From Planctomycetia bacterium (GTDB lineage Bacteria > Planctomycetota > Planctomycetia > Pirellulales > Thermoguttaceae), in contig JAUNBK010000004.1 in NCBI GenBank assembly GCA_030527105.1, positions 1 to 64,000 of the forward strand: 64,000 bases of DNA, written 5' to 3'. The notes beneath the pieces were generated by a model. That model had not been told where the DNA came from, searched no databases, and saw only the letters and a list, made by a program, of their open reading frames with translations. Shown here piece after piece: positions 1-9,095 of the stretch (positions are counted from its first letter, which is position 1; each line of letters begins with the position of its first letter). The position numbers were made by a program, and so were the translations under genes.

Positions 1-210
1 ACCTCCTGATTCCCATGTTTGAAAATGCTTACGGACGGTTTTTTCGTCCATCATCAGAACCCCCGCTACGCCGTCGACAGTCCGACCAGTCCCGACAAGA
101 AAAACGGCTTTGATTCTGTCCGCCAGCCATTTTTCCTTCGCTTTTTTGTGCGCGCGGCACAATTCGTTCAATTTTTTTCTGATAATCGATAATTTTCCAT
201 CTTCCGACAT
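1..210 (-). CDS. IS630-family transposase, N-terminal part (cut by window edge)
   Basis: Seventy codons are open from an ATG at 210 to the window edge, so only the N-terminus is present. The translation reads through a basic helix, then the pattern ADRIKAVFLV followed by a glycine, then a second helix (VAGVLMMDEKTVRKHFQTW). This matches the helix-turn-helix that opens IS630/Tc1-like transposases, which bind the inverted repeats of their own element. The catalytic DDE part would lie outside the window. No strong ribosome-binding site is visible. Whether the element is intact cannot be judged. The family call rests on the helix-turn-helix pattern only. Confidence 0.7.
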   Translation of the reverse strand, partial: MSEDGKLSIIRKKLNELCRAHKKAKEKWLADRIKAVFLVGTGRTVDGVAGVLMMDEKTVRKHFQTWESGG

Positions 211-251
211 TGACTCCATTTGCAAAGTGTGGTATACTGGTTTCATCGTCG

Positions 252-270
252 AAAAGTCAGTGTGACTTTT
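252..270. repeat. Short perfect palindrome next to the IS630-type gene
   Basis: An 8-bp perfect inverted repeat (AAAAGTCA / TGACTTTT, 3-nt spacer) lies about 40 bp before the transposase start. It could be part of the element's end or an operator. IS630 ends usually abut a TA dinucleotide, and none can be assigned here with confidence. Confidence 0.3.
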
Positions 271-403
271 GCGGGAATTTTAGGAGAAGTAGTATATTGT
301 TAAAAGAATGTTCTCACTATTATTGCGCCAATAAATCAATTGGGACAGGACTTACGAGGTTCTATCGCGAAACGGGTTACTCTTTTATCGGAACTTCGAA
401 GCT

Positions 404-673
404 TTGGACTCTTTGCCGCCTCGTCGATCTTTTGGTACCGGAACTGACGGTCGACTCGCTTGGCTGGATGCGGGATGGAATGGTGATTTTTCCTTTGCTA
501 TGGATGCCCATATAGACACACGGTCTGTGCAATGCAACCACTCCTACGCTGGCAATTTCGGCGGATACGCCGGGCAAGACTTAATTGGAATCGCTGGTGT
601 GTGGGCGACTTTATTGGGATTTGAGGGATGGTTGCCAAGTAATCAAATATCATGGTTAAATAGTGAGGTATGA
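404..673 (+). CDS. Small unknown protein, possibly a remnant
   Basis: This 89-codon frame begins at a TTG and ends in a TGA that overlaps the first of three ATG codons of the next frame. Its second half has a protein-like composition (Gly, Ala and aromatic residues, for example SYAGNFGGYAGQDLIGIAG), unlike a random shadow frame. There is no visible ribosome-binding site and I recognise no family. The stop/start overlap with the next gene suggests translational coupling. The surroundings are mobile-element debris, so it may be the tail of a decayed toxin or RHS-associated gene. The rest of 211-669 shows nothing else I can name. Confidence 0.3.
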   Translation: MDSLPPRRSFGTGTDGRLAWLDAGWNGDFSFAMDAHIDTRSVQCNHSYAGNFGGYAGQDLIGIAGVWATLLGFEGWLPSNQISWLNSEV

Positions 674-675
674 TG

Positions 676-1920
676 ATGTTTCATTATACAAAAAGTACTA
701 TAAATTTTATAAAAACTTTTCTCTGTTTTTGGGCGATCCTGATGATCCTGGAGTATACCAATTCGGGGGTGGGGTATCCTGCGTGTTATTATCATTGGTT
801 TGCCGGGATTTGGGCCATCCTCATCTTAGGGGCGATCGCTCTTCCCATCATACTTGCGAGAATAATATATCCTTATGGCGGAATATTTGTCTCTGTGTCG
901 ATGTTCATTATAGGGTTGTTTCTCCTCCGAATTCTCATAAAGAGGCTTTTTCTCCCTCTTTTTCGATATCTTACCTGCGAATACCAAGGAATTCTACCGA
1001 CAGGATTTGCCTTATTGATAGCCTGCGTGAGTTTCGGAGGGTTCGTGCATTGGATGCGTATTCAGGTTGCCGAAAATCCACTTCCTGCACCTCCTTTCGC
1101 GGGCAGTTTGAATGGAGGTCATGGTGATCTGATTCCTAAATGGAAACCGACCCTGATGTTTGATGATGGTCAAAGCAGTGCGTTTCTGGACAAAAATTAT
1201 ACAACACTTGTTGTTTTTTTGGATCAGAAAAATATGCGTCACCCAAATCTTTCTCGAAAGAAAACCATTTTTATGGGACCTGAAGGAAAGACAATCGTCC
1301 CCTATTCCCCCAATCTGTCATTATTTTTTTTGAAGGGAAACTTGGTTGCAACGTGCCCTTTGTACCCAGGTTCATTGAGCGTGGGTTTGGATTTTAGTGA
1401 GGGAGAACTCTACGGACCGCTGTATTACTATGCCATAGAAACAGGAAATGAGGAATTAAAGGAAATTTTAACGACTTTTTATGAATACTTTGACCCACAT
1501 GAAGAGTATTTTCAAGAATCTCCGATAATTCACAACAATATTTCTGCGATTGATACGTACCGGACGTGTGCCGATGCGGATTCCCGGTTTCGTCCTCAGC
1601 CTGACACGTGGAACCGTCTCGTTCGCGTCACCTCCTCAGACGTAACCCCAATAGCCACCTACACTTACGACGGTCTCAACCGCCGCATCCTCAAAACTAC
1701 CCCCACCGAAACGCGTGAGTATTATTACAACAAAAACTGGCAATGCATACAAGAAGTTGTGGACGCACAACCAACAACCCACTATGTTTGGAGGCTCTGT
1801 TACATCGACGACCTCATCTGCCGTCACATCGGTCTCGACAAAATCTACTCCCTCACCAACCCCAACTGGAACGTCGTACCCCCGATTCTCGGAAGCCGAG
1901 GTTGTTTTCGTACTTTGTGA
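676..1920 (+). CDS. Membrane protein fused to an RHS/YD-repeat fragment
   Basis: Three ATGs in a row occur at 670, 673 and 676. The third is chosen because GAGG at 665-668 is then seven bases away. The first about 130 residues contain four hydrophobic segments, and the next about 160 residues form a soluble region I do not recognise. From about residue 295 the sequence changes abruptly to RHS/YD-repeat protein: it carries TYDGLNRRILK, then REYYYNKNWQ, then YVWRLCYIDDLICR, all typical of RHS cores. The usual DPNWNVVAL-type continuation is present only as NPNWNVV, after which the frame ends within 15 residues. I infer a chimera made when an RHS gene fragment was joined to an unrelated membrane-protein gene. 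Whether it is still expressed is unknown. Confidence 0.5.
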   Translation: MFHYTKSTINFIKTFLCFWAILMILEYTNSGVGYPACYYHWFAGIWAILILGAIALPIILARIIYPYGGIFVSVSMFIIGLFLLRILIKRLFLPLFRYLTCEYQGILPTGFALLIACVSFGGFVHWMRIQVAENPLPAPPFAGSLNGGHGDLIPKWKPTLMFDDGQSSAFLDKNYTTLVVFLDQKNMRHPNLSRKKTIFMGPEGKTIVPYSPNLSLFFLKGNLVATCPLYPGSLSVGLDFSEGELYGPLYYYAIETGNEELKEILTTFYEYFDPHEEYFQESPIIHNNISAIDTYRTCADADSRFRPQPDTWNRLVRVTSSDVTPIATYTYDGLNRRILKTTPTETREYYYNKNWQCIQEVVDAQPTTHYVWRLCYIDDLICRHIGLDKIYSLTNPNWNVVPPILGSRGCFRTL

Positions 1921-1937
1921 GTAGATAATCCCGTAGA

Positions 1938-2201
1938 TTAACGTGGAATTTCGCCCAGCAACACCATCGCCTGCTCCCATTTTCCCGACTTTACGGCATG
2001 ACGATAAAACGACCATGCCGTTACATAATTCGAAAAATCGTGCGGCAACATCCTCCACTGACACCCCATTTTTACGAGGTAAAGCACCGCGTTGACCAAA
2101 TCCCGCTTGCTGTGTTTTACCAGATTTATTCCTGTTTGAGTCCTGAAAATCGACTCAATCAATTCCCATTAAGCGTCCGTTAAATCCGTTTTGCAGACCA
2201 T
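1938..2201 (-). pseudogene. IS5-family transposase remnant (DUF4096 domain) with internal stop
   Basis: Read from an ATG at 2201, the frame gives MVCKTDLTDA, then a TAA stop at 2171-2169, then WELIESIFRTQTG and onward to VLYLVKMGCQWRMLPHDF. This is the N-terminal DUF4096 domain of IS5-type transposases, where the stop position is normally Gln (LTDAQWELIE). A single CAA to TAA change explains it. The frame ends after LLGEIPR, so the catalytic DDE domain is gone. The element is therefore dead twice over, by nonsense mutation and by truncation. It lies directly downstream of the RHS fragment, consistent with a rearranged junk region. Confidence 0.8.
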
Positions 2202-2304
2202 TTTTTCTCCCCTATTTACTTCCAAGGTAAATACCGGCTTTTTTAAGGACGACTGAATACGTATTCTTAGATTTTCAGACAATTTCGCCTCCACGCATTT
2301 TTAC

Positions 2305-2333
2305 TTGACAACCGATTTTGGTTATGGTATAAT
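2305..2333 (+). promoter_or_regulatory. Perfect consensus sigma-70 promoter
   Basis: TTGACA at 2305-2310 and TATAAT at 2328-2333 are separated by exactly 17 bases. This is the textbook housekeeping promoter, rightward. The transcript would run into the interrupted gene start at 2473. A GTTGAAATTTC block just after the -10 box resembles one end of the dispersed repeat described at 2490. Confidence 0.75.
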
Positions 2334-2472
2334 GGCACACGTTCCGTTGAAATTTCGACGTTTTCGTAATGTTTCAGCAGAACGTTTTAGTCGTTTGCCG
2401 ATCGTTTGTCGGTCGAGTCTGCATCCGCTGAATACGGACTTTGAGATGCAGTATAATTTTGAAAGGAATCCT

Positions 2473-2490
2473 ATGAAAAAATGGTTTTCT
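2473..2490 (+). pseudogene. Gene start interrupted by the dispersed repeat
   Basis: An ATG at 2473 follows a good ribosome-binding site (AAAGGA, 2462-2467, five bases away) and encodes MKKWFS, the kind of start seen on signal peptides. The dispersed repeat begins within the sixth codon. The frame stays open through the repeat to 3075, but that tail is antisense to the LVIVD gene and looks like no protein. I infer that a promoter-driven gene was broken by repeat insertion, or that its body was lost. Confidence 0.35.
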
Positions 2491-2594
2491 ATAATACTTC
2501 GCGTTGAAATTTCCGGTTCCGTCCGCCGTCGGAGCTACGCACCACGGCTCGCAAAACGTTGCGAAAAACGCAATTTTAAAGGAGAACGAGTATA
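2490..2594 (+). repeat. Dispersed MITE-like repeat, copy A
   Basis: This full-length copy runs from TATAATACTTCGCG to GGAGAACGAGTATA. Other copies lie at 8775, 18580, 22779, 36346 and 61095, with fragments at 9220 and 22998. The two ends are imperfect inverted repeats: GAAATTTCC near the left end and GGAATTTTAA-like sequence near the right end, with outer TATA/AGTATA. The core contains GAGC and GCTC arms that could form a small hairpin. No reading frame is shared between copies. Confidence 0.8.
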
Positions 2595-2719
2595 CGAGAA
2601 GCGGAACATTCAGAAAACCTACGATTTTTCATCTTCCAACGCGTATCGGAAGTATGGCAAGGATTGGCGGAATATCTACGCCGACATGGCGCACAACGGC
2701 TGCGACGCTTTGGTTGGGG

Positions 2720-2756
2720 GGATTGTGCGATTTTTTTGGGCAAATGCGCACAATCC
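2720..2756. other. Strong stem-loop just after the LVIVD gene
   Basis: GGATTGTGCG (2720-2729) and CGCACAATCC (2747-2756) form a perfect 10-bp stem with a 17-base loop, 22 bases beyond the stop codon of the minus-strand gene. There is no T-run after the stem on that strand. It is a 3' structure or weak terminator rather than a canonical one. Confidence 0.45.
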
Positions 2757-2777
2757 ACTCGAATTCCCTCAGCGTGG

Positions 2778-4859
2778 CTATCGCGGATATTCGCACGGAG
2801 TTTTCCCAATCAAAAGTCCTGCGTGCCCACAAGGAATGACGACACGATTTCCCACCCAAATCGCCAATTCAGGGTGCCCGGGGAGCGAGTATTCCCTCAA
2901 AAGTTGTGGAGCGTTCTCGTTGGAAAAATCAAAGAAGAGAATCTTCCCCAATCTTCGGTTGGTGAAACAAACCACGTTGCCACACGCCGTCGCCTTGCCG
3001 AAGCCCGCAAGGTGCGGAATCTGCACCCTCGGCACCTCGTCCAACGCGCGCGCCTCTCCCTCTTCGCACAAATAAACGGAATTTCTACGAAAATAGAGGA
3101 GCCGATCGCCCATCCAACACGCGCCGTCCGCGAAAGAAACCTCTCCGGGAAAAGAAACGACCTTTCGCTCCGGCGTCTCTCCCGAGAAATCGTACCAAAG
3201 CAAGCCATTTTTCTGCGCCACGCAAACGAGACGCCCACTCGGCGAGACGCCACTCACCAAGTCGCGCCCGTACAAGATGCCACCTCGAATCTGGTCGAAA
3301 AAACACAACCTCGGCGTCGTCGGCTCGGAAATGTCCAAGAAATTCAACCTCGAATTCCCCTCTTTCGTCACGAGGAACCGATTCGGCACCGGGAGCGCAA
3401 TTTGACGCACCGGCTGCCCGCTCTCCCAACGTCCCCCAATTTTCCGCTCACCATCCCCCCAAACTCGATAGATGCCGACACCTTTGATTCCCTCGGCAAC
3501 ATAAAGCCGGTTCTCGTGTACACAAACATCGTACACAAACCCATGAGTAGGGTAGATTTTTCGAACAATCGGCACGTTGTCGCCCACTTCGACCAGCCAC
3601 AATCCGTCGGTTCCTGCTGCGACCCAAATGAGATTCTCCTTCCACCAGGCGGCAGCCAGCGCCTGCCCACGCGTTGGGAGAACGAAAAAGTCGTTTCGAA
3701 CCTTCTCACTCAAAACAACGCTCTGTCGCACTGGCTCCTCCAGTTTGGGACCTTTGCGACGCGATGAGAGGGGACGCGCGACGTCGGATGCCTCAACGAC
3801 ATACACACCATTTTGATACCCTGCCACATAAAGCACCCCCACGCCTGGTTCCACTGCGCCGACCGGGTCGGGATTGCCCGTTTTTTCGAACACAGGGAGA
3901 ACCGAGTGCGCCACGGAGACGGGTTTTTGCGGGTCGGAGACGTCGACACAAAAGACTCCATTATACGTGTCGGCAACATACGCCATCTTCTCCTCATCTA
4001 CCGAGACGGACCAGAAGTCTGGGACGGTGTGGATCACTTGAGGGGGAAATTTGATCCGACCGAGCAATTCGGGCGCTTTCGGATTCGCGACGCAGAAAAT
4101 GTCGAGACCATGCCCCACGGCAGGGACGTCCTTGAGCCTCTTTGGTCCCGTGGCGGCGTAGCAGATCGAGTCTCGCACATAAACACCGTCGCCGAGACCG
4201 TCGAGTTTTGCCGAGCCGACGATGCAGGGGTTTTTCGGGTTCCGAACGTCCATCACTGAGAGTTCCGACATGCCCCAATCTCCCGCGTAAAGAATCCCGT
4301 TGAGACAATCAACCGACTGCGCCTCTCCCGAGACGACAAAGCCGAGATGCAGCGGGTCGGAGGGGTTGGAGATATCGACGAACTCCGTTCCGAATTGTCG
4401 TTGGGAGATGTATGCCACATCGTCGACGCAGCAGATACCGGTCGCGAGTTCCATCGTGTCGTAGTGAGCCACGAGACGAGGAAGCTCTGGGTTCGAAATG
4501 TCCACGACGTACATCCCACCCGTTCGCGCGGTCGCATAGAGATGATCTTTATACACGGCAATCTGCCGCCCCTCGCCAATCCCATAGAGGCGCGAGAGTT
4601 CCTTGGGCTGCGTGGGTTCCGAAACGTCGTAGATCGTGATATTATTGTACCCGACGGCGAAAAGGAAGTCCCCATGAAGCACCACATCCGAAGTGGGCAT
4701 GGACCCTTCCACCTTGCGCGCGGGGAGAAAGATGCCGTATTTTTCCGGGTCGTGACTCAGAGCGAATCCGTCTCCCTTTTCGTTTCCCAGAGAAAAATCG
4801 TAAGACGCGCCGAGGATAAAAACCAACGCGACAACCGCAGCCCACCGAATTATCGACAT
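2778..4859 (-). CDS. Secreted LVIVD-repeat beta-propeller protein
   Basis: The 693-residue product starts with a signal-peptide-like segment (AAVVALVFILGASY). It then repeats a unit of about 45 residues with the core VVDISNPELPRLV / FVDISNPSDPLHLG / VMDVRNPKNPCIVG / CVDVSDPQKPVSV. This is the LVIVD repeat, which folds as a beta-propeller in secreted or surface proteins of unknown function. The C-terminal third is a less regular continuation of the same kind. A GGTGGAG ribosome-binding site sits very close to the ATG. It follows the EpsI-like gene by 75 bp on the same strand and is probably the last gene of the ABC/EpsI run. No catalytic motif is visible, so a binding or scaffold role is inferred. 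Confidence 0.8.
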   Translation of the reverse strand: MSIIRWAAVVALVFILGASYDFSLGNEKGDGFALSHDPEKYGIFLPARKVEGSMPTSDVVLHGDFLFAVGYNNITIYDVSEPTQPKELSRLYGIGEGRQIAVYKDHLYATARTGGMYVVDISNPELPRLVAHYDTMELATGICCVDDVAYISQRQFGTEFVDISNPSDPLHLGFVVSGEAQSVDCLNGILYAGDWGMSELSVMDVRNPKNPCIVGSAKLDGLGDGVYVRDSICYAATGPKRLKDVPAVGHGLDIFCVANPKAPELLGRIKFPPQVIHTVPDFWSVSVDEEKMAYVADTYNGVFCVDVSDPQKPVSVAHSVLPVFEKTGNPDPVGAVEPGVGVLYVAGYQNGVYVVEASDVARPLSSRRKGPKLEEPVRQSVVLSEKVRNDFFVLPTRGQALAAAWWKENLIWVAAGTDGLWLVEVGDNVPIVRKIYPTHGFVYDVCVHENRLYVAEGIKGVGIYRVWGDGERKIGGRWESGQPVRQIALPVPNRFLVTKEGNSRLNFLDISEPTTPRLCFFDQIRGGILYGRDLVSGVSPSGRLVCVAQKNGLLWYDFSGETPERKVVSFPGEVSFADGACWMGDRLLYFRRNSVYLCEEGEARALDEVPRVQIPHLAGFGKATACGNVVCFTNRRLGKILFFDFSNENAPQLLREYSLPGHPELAIWVGNRVVIPCGHAGLLIGKTPCEYPR

Positions 4860-4872
4860 ACTCCACCTGCAA

Positions 4873-4903
4873 CCCGCATTCCCTCGCGAAGGAAGGAAGC
4901 GGG
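4873..4903. other. Inverted repeat in the leader of the LVIVD gene
   Basis: CCCGC and GCGGG arms with short TTCC/GGAA extensions lie between the EpsI-like gene and the LVIVD start. A T-rich tract precedes the structure on the coding (minus) strand and none follows it, so it is not an intrinsic terminator. It may be a leader hairpin or nothing. Confidence 0.25.
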
Positions 4904-4934
4904 AAAAAAGTCAAAAAATTAAAAAAACTATTGA

Positions 4935-5792
4935 TTATAGACCTGGCAGCGAGGATTCCCCCTCCAAAGCGGGCAACTCCAACGGTATCTCTGCCGGCGG
5001 GTTCACTTTTGGAGTCGAAGAAGCCGGAGCCGCTTGCGTGGTCGTTTTCTCTGAAGAAACGGGTTGATCCAACCCGAACTTGCCATCGAGCAACGGCTCA
5101 ATCTCAGGCAACACCGCTTTTGCGAAATCGAACACAGCAGTTTTTTCGAAAGGAACGTCTTCGTTTGGTCGAATGACCTCGCTCAAATACAATTTGCATA
5201 GCGGGGTAGCCGAGCGCCACGTGAAGCGTGGAAACCAAGGAGAAACCCACTCAGGCTCCGTTGTTTTCCACGCCCAATAAACCCTTCGATACTCGCTACC
5301 TCTCACGAAAAGGGCAGTACGAAAGTGCGCAATGCGACTCTCCGTCGAAACGGTACCGTCCGGCGCAGTCTTTGCGACTTTGTACGGGACTTGGACAAAA
5401 GTCACTTTTCCCTCGACGTTGTAGCCACTGCCGACGTAGCAACGCGTAGGGGTGTGGATGGCAACTTTGCGCGAGTATCCGCAAATGATGTTCATCTCGA
5501 CCTTTTGTCGATTCGCATCCTCTTGGTACTGTCGCGCCAAGGAGCCTTCCGCCCCAGCCTCTGCACGGATATATTCGTTCTCAATGCCTCGCTGTTCCGT
5601 TTCGTCATCTCCTATCCAATCCCCACAGATGATGGGAATTTCTTGGATTCCCTTGTCGAAGGACTCGATGGTGGTGCTGTAGGTGTTTCCCCAACGCATA
5701 TTTTCCTGCCCCTCAATAATCGCGCCGAAAAAAACGACGACCGCCGCACACGCGAAAAGAAGGTACACTGCGTTATTTTTTATGAATGACAT
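4935..5792 (-). CDS. EpsI-like (DUF3485) exosortase-associated protein
   Basis: The 285-residue product has one N-terminal membrane segment (residues about 7-26), then a domain with IPIICGDWIGDD and, at about residues 113-124, HTPTRCYVGSGYNV. That is the H-x-P-x-x-CY-x-x-x-G signature of EpsI-type domains, which accompany exosortases and exopolysaccharide export. The last about 45 residues are rich in Pro, Ser and Thr. A GGAG box lies eight bases before the ATG. It sits between an ABC exporter and a secreted propeller. No exosortase gene is in the window, so whether the protein serves a transpeptidase, an exopolysaccharide or the neighbouring transporter is open. The family call is fairly safe and the role is inferred. 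Confidence 0.75.
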   Translation of the reverse strand: MSFIKNNAVYLLFACAAVVVFFGAIIEGQENMRWGNTYSTTIESFDKGIQEIPIICGDWIGDDETEQRGIENEYIRAEAGAEGSLARQYQEDANRQKVEMNIICGYSRKVAIHTPTRCYVGSGYNVEGKVTFVQVPYKVAKTAPDGTVSTESRIAHFRTALFVRGSEYRRVYWAWKTTEPEWVSPWFPRFTWRSATPLCKLYLSEVIRPNEDVPFEKTAVFDFAKAVLPEIEPLLDGKFGLDQPVSSEKTTTQAAPASSTPKVNPPAEIPLELPALEGESSLPGL

Positions 5793-5879
5793 ACGTTCGT
5801 CTCCATGTGAAATTTCATGATGGCCCTGTTTGATTCCAACACCCTAAAAACGTGCGACCCAAAGGGTAAGGTACCAAAA

Positions 5880-7853
5880 CTAACGCTCAATTTCTCGCAT
5901 CTTCATTAAAAGCGTCGCGACGATGTAGATCGGAATCGCAAAACCCAATACCGTGGCGAAATTGACCAACGTGACACTGAAGGGGATGTTGAACCCCTGC
6001 GAAACAAATCCAGAACAATCGAATTTCCCAAAATCAGGAATCAAATGGGCGATAACCCAAACGACACCTTGAAATACGGAGTCGATCATTCGGGAGATAT
6101 AAATTTCTGCGGTATTCATGTCCAACTCAATTGTGAGATTCTCTTGAGTGAAGACCCGAATTGCCGCCTCAAAAGGTCCGCCGCCAAGGAGCGTCCCCAT
6201 CCCGAGCGAGTTGAGGAAGTGGTGAAAATACCCACCGAGGATAATGACGAGCGTCGCGAGAATCGTGACGGGCGTGCTCAAAAACGTGCTGAACATCACG
6301 CCATAAACCGCCACAATCGTCATTTGGAGCCAGATGCCGAGGTATCCTTTGACGAAATTCCACGCGAACGAGGCGTCGCTGCTGCGGATATACATATCTT
6401 TCTGTGCCGCGCCGAAATATTGCCCTCTCTCGAGGCAGCGCACCCAGATTTCGATCGTATTTTTTCGAGTGACACTCCGCCCATCCTCCGCCCAACGGAC
6501 GGACTCCGGCGCGACAAAATCCTCAAAAAGGTCGAATTGAACCTTCCCCTCACCCGCAAAATCGCACTGATTCTCGGGAGGATACACCTGCGTCTCCTTC
6601 TCACGACCAGGAAGCCGGACCGGCACCACCTTCGCGCGGAGGGCAGTCTGCCGATCCTCATTCCCTGCGCTCAAATCAATGTTGCGAGGGATTTTGAACG
6701 CCGCGACTTCATTCTCTTGGGACTCATACGTTTCGACCTGAAGCGTCAGACCGGTCTCCGGATTCCTCACGAAAATCGCGCCCAGCACTCGACGGGAGAT
6801 TTCCCCCTTGTGCGTACGAAAAACCTCCAGAACCATCTCGATCGGCAGACCATCAGGGAATCTTTCGGGCGTCACGTCCTCGAACTGCCAAATAAAAGCC
6901 GCTTCGGTCGCGCCAGCAATAAAACTTCGATATTCCCACTCGTCCCCCACATTAATCCCTTTGTCCGTCTGCACTCCGCGCTGGTCGAGATAATTGAGCG
7001 CCCCGTATTGAACGACACGCGCCGCAAACATGTCCTCTGGCGGACCGAGACGATAACGCTTGCGCCCGTCCGCATCCGTGTAGACGGTGGCGGAATGGGT
7101 GTGCTCGTTTTTCGGCGAAACCTGGACGGAATCGCCTCCCGGCGGGATGTAGACTTCGTGCTGATGATTGCGCGCGAGGGAAGTCTTCCCTTGGAGCGGC
7201 GCGGAGACGCCGTCGGCATAATTGCCCGGGATGGTTTGAAGCTCCTCGAGCGACAAAACGTGTGTGTGTGACTGACTCCGGACGACAAACACGTAGCTAA
7301 TCACTCCCATCGGAAGGAGCAACGCCGTTCCCAATAAGACGAAACCCACGATGCGTCCCAAAATCACCTCCGACGTTCGGACGGGCTTCGTGACGATCGT
7401 ATGAATCGTCTTTTTCTGCAAGTCGCTTGGCAAACTGAACGCCGCCAAGAGCAAAATGAGCAGAATCGTCAAATACCCGGTGGCATTGAAGATGAAGCCC
7501 ATATAAAGCTGTGCGGGACGCGGACTGGTGGGGTCGAGGAACATTCCCGCGAAGAGAATGATGAGGATAAAGATGATAAATCCGACGACAATTTTCTTGC
7601 GCACCGCTTCCTTGAACGTGAGCGTCGCGAGCGCACCAATCCTCCGTGGCGAGACGAAGACGACATCTGCCGCAACCTGCTTGCAAATTTGAAGGATAAG
7701 GAGGAACGCCTTTTTCGGTCCAAGCCTCAAGCCGGAGAATAAAAACCCGACAAAAGCGAGACCAAGAAAGAGAATCGCAAGGAGCGTGAGCCACGAAATA
7801 AACGCCCAGGGGAACCACTCGAGGAACGCAGGATAATTTTGTTCAACGACCAT
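5880..7853 (-). CDS. ABC-2 type permease with large extracytoplasmic insertion
   Basis: The start at 7853 is chosen because GGAGGTG lies just before it and the ATG overlaps the last codons of the ATPase gene; an upstream in-frame ATG at 7907 lacks this. The 657-residue product has four hydrophobic segments in the first about 210 residues. A soluble block of about 300 residues follows, then a final group of membrane segments. The membrane part includes [24 protein letters not shown], here split as [15 protein letters not shown] and RTSEVILGR, the hallmark loop of Gld/Nos-type ABC-2 permeases. The insertion contains clustered histidines (HTHV, NHQHEV, NEHTH), suggesting possible metal or ligand binding outside the membrane. 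It should pair with the ATPase upstream. The substrate is unknown. Confidence 0.8.
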   Translation of the reverse strand: MVVEQNYPAFLEWFPWAFISWLTLLAILFLGLAFVGFLFSGLRLGPKKAFLLILQICKQVAADVVFVSPRRIGALATLTFKEAVRKKIVVGFIIFILIILFAGMFLDPTSPRPAQLYMGFIFNATGYLTILLILLLAAFSLPSDLQKKTIHTIVTKPVRTSEVILGRIVGFVLLGTALLLPMGVISYVFVVRSQSHTHVLSLEELQTIPGNYADGVSAPLQGKTSLARNHQHEVYIPPGGDSVQVSPKNEHTHSATVYTDADGRKRYRLGPPEDMFAARVVQYGALNYLDQRGVQTDKGINVGDEWEYRSFIAGATEAAFIWQFEDVTPERFPDGLPIEMVLEVFRTHKGEISRRVLGAIFVRNPETGLTLQVETYESQENEVAAFKIPRNIDLSAGNEDRQTALRAKVVPVRLPGREKETQVYPPENQCDFAGEGKVQFDLFEDFVAPESVRWAEDGRSVTRKNTIEIWVRCLERGQYFGAAQKDMYIRSSDASFAWNFVKGYLGIWLQMTIVAVYGVMFSTFLSTPVTILATLVIILGGYFHHFLNSLGMGTLLGGGPFEAAIRVFTQENLTIELDMNTAEIYISRMIDSVFQGVVWVIAHLIPDFGKFDCSGFVSQGFNIPFSVTLVNFATVLGFAIPIYIVATLLMKMREIER

Positions 7854-8736
7854 TCGCGTCACCTCCATGGGCACGTCTGCCGGGATGCTCCTTGCTCTCC
7901 TCGACAATCTTGAGGAACAAGTCTTCGAGAGACGTCATCGCGTTTCCGACGGACTTCACAACGCCACCATGCTTTTCGACCACGGCACGCACCTCCGCAA
8001 TCGCTTCCTCCGAGAGCGCGGAAGTGAGAAATTGCGTCTCGTCGCGGACCTTCAAAAGTGTGTCGACTCGACCAATTTCTTTCAACTCGCCTTGGAAGAG
8101 AATCCCGATTCTGTCGCAAACATCCTGGACGTCCGCCAGCAGGTGGCTGCACATGAGAACCGTTTTGCCCTGACGCTTGAGGTCGAGGATCAAATCCTTC
8201 ATTTCGCGCGTGCCAATGGGGTCCAAGCCAGAGGTTGGTTCGTCGAGAATCACCAACTCGGGGTCATTAATAAGCGCCTGAGCGAGACCGATTCGGCGCG
8301 TCATACCCTTGGAGTACTCTTTCAACTGCCGTTTTTTCGCCCACGACAGCCCGACCATTTCGATGAGATCGTAAATTCTCTGCCTTCTCACGGCAGCGGG
8401 GATGTTGAAGAGACGACCATAAAAATCCAAAATCTCCTCGGCGTTGAGAAATTTATACAAGTAGGATTCTTCGGGGAGATACCCAATCCTCTCGTTTCGA
8501 CGGACGTCGACAGCTTCCTTTCCGAAGATGAGCGCCTCGCCCTCGCTTTGGAAGAGCAGCCCCAAGAGGAGTTTGATGGTGGTCGTTTTCCCGGAGCCGT
8601 TGGGACCAAGGAGACCGAAGATTTCGCCGCGATTAATTTGCAAATCGAGCGACTTGAGCGCGTGGACTTTGCGCCTCCCCCAAAAATCGCGATAGATTTT
8701 AGTTAAATTTCTGGTTTCAACAACGATTTCCGCCAT
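7843..8736 (-). CDS. ABC transporter ATP-binding protein
   Basis: The 297-residue protein carries Walker [11 protein letters not shown] (about residues 44-53), a Q-loop region, the ABC signature as [15 protein letters not shown], Walker [14 protein letters not shown] and a switch histidine in [10 protein letters not shown]. It has the CcmA/NosF-like form that partners ABC-2 permeases. A regulatory tail of about 80 residues follows the ATPase core. TTGAGGA lies about seven bases before the ATG. It overlaps the permease gene downstream, so the two are translationally coupled. Repeat copy G lies 39 bp before its start. Confidence 0.92.
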   Translation of the reverse strand: MAEIVVETRNLTKIYRDFWGRRKVHALKSLDLQINRGEIFGLLGPNGSGKTTTIKLLLGLLFQSEGEALIFGKEAVDVRRNERIGYLPEESYLYKFLNAEEILDFYGRLFNIPAAVRRQRIYDLIEMVGLSWAKKRQLKEYSKGMTRRIGLAQALINDPELVILDEPTSGLDPIGTREMKDLILDLKRQGKTVLMCSHLLADVQDVCDRIGILFQGELKEIGRVDTLLKVRDETQFLTSALSEEAIAEVRAVVEKHGGVVKSVGNAMTSLEDLFLKIVEESKEHPGRRAHGGDANGR

Positions 8737-8774
8737 AAATGCGTCCTCAAAATATCGGTGTATAGTGATTCAAC

Positions 8775-8881
8775 GTACACTGGCACTCAAAATGAATTCC
8801 AGTTTTCACAAAAACGTGCGAGCCGTAGTGAGTCGCTCCGAAGTCCGACTCAAGGCGGAAATTTCAACGGGAACAATAATA
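8775..8881 (-). repeat. Dispersed repeat, diverged copy G
   Basis: Read on the minus strand, this copy keeps the GTTGAAATTTCC left block, the central CGGCTCGC-like block and the GAATTC-type right block, but many positions differ from copies A and F. It ends 39 bp before the ABC ATPase start. The rest of the gap 8737-9390 holds the long inverted repeat at 9096, fragment B and a promoter. Confidence 0.55.
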
Positions 8882-9095
8882 AATCCGGTGAAAAACGATA
8901 AAAATCCGCGCCCCGCGCACGCCGAGCCGTCCTATTAATACGTCAAAAAGAAGCGTGGAAGTTCAATGAAACTTCAATACGACAACCTTTTTTTCCATTA
9001 TACACCCAATCCTACCCGAAAAATAGGGGAGGTGGCAAAATTTTTTCCTCGGCAGGGTGCCCTCAAAAAAAGTTTGCGTTCGAGATTCTAAGGAA

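Noticed and set aside
2490..2520. The TATAAT at the repeat end as a promoter
   Set aside because: No -35 box at proper distance was found in copies A, B, C, D or E in the directions checked.
2596..3075. Continuation of the MKKWFS frame beyond the repeat
   Set aside because: It overlaps the LVIVD gene antisense and the translation has no recognisable pattern; only the start region is kept.
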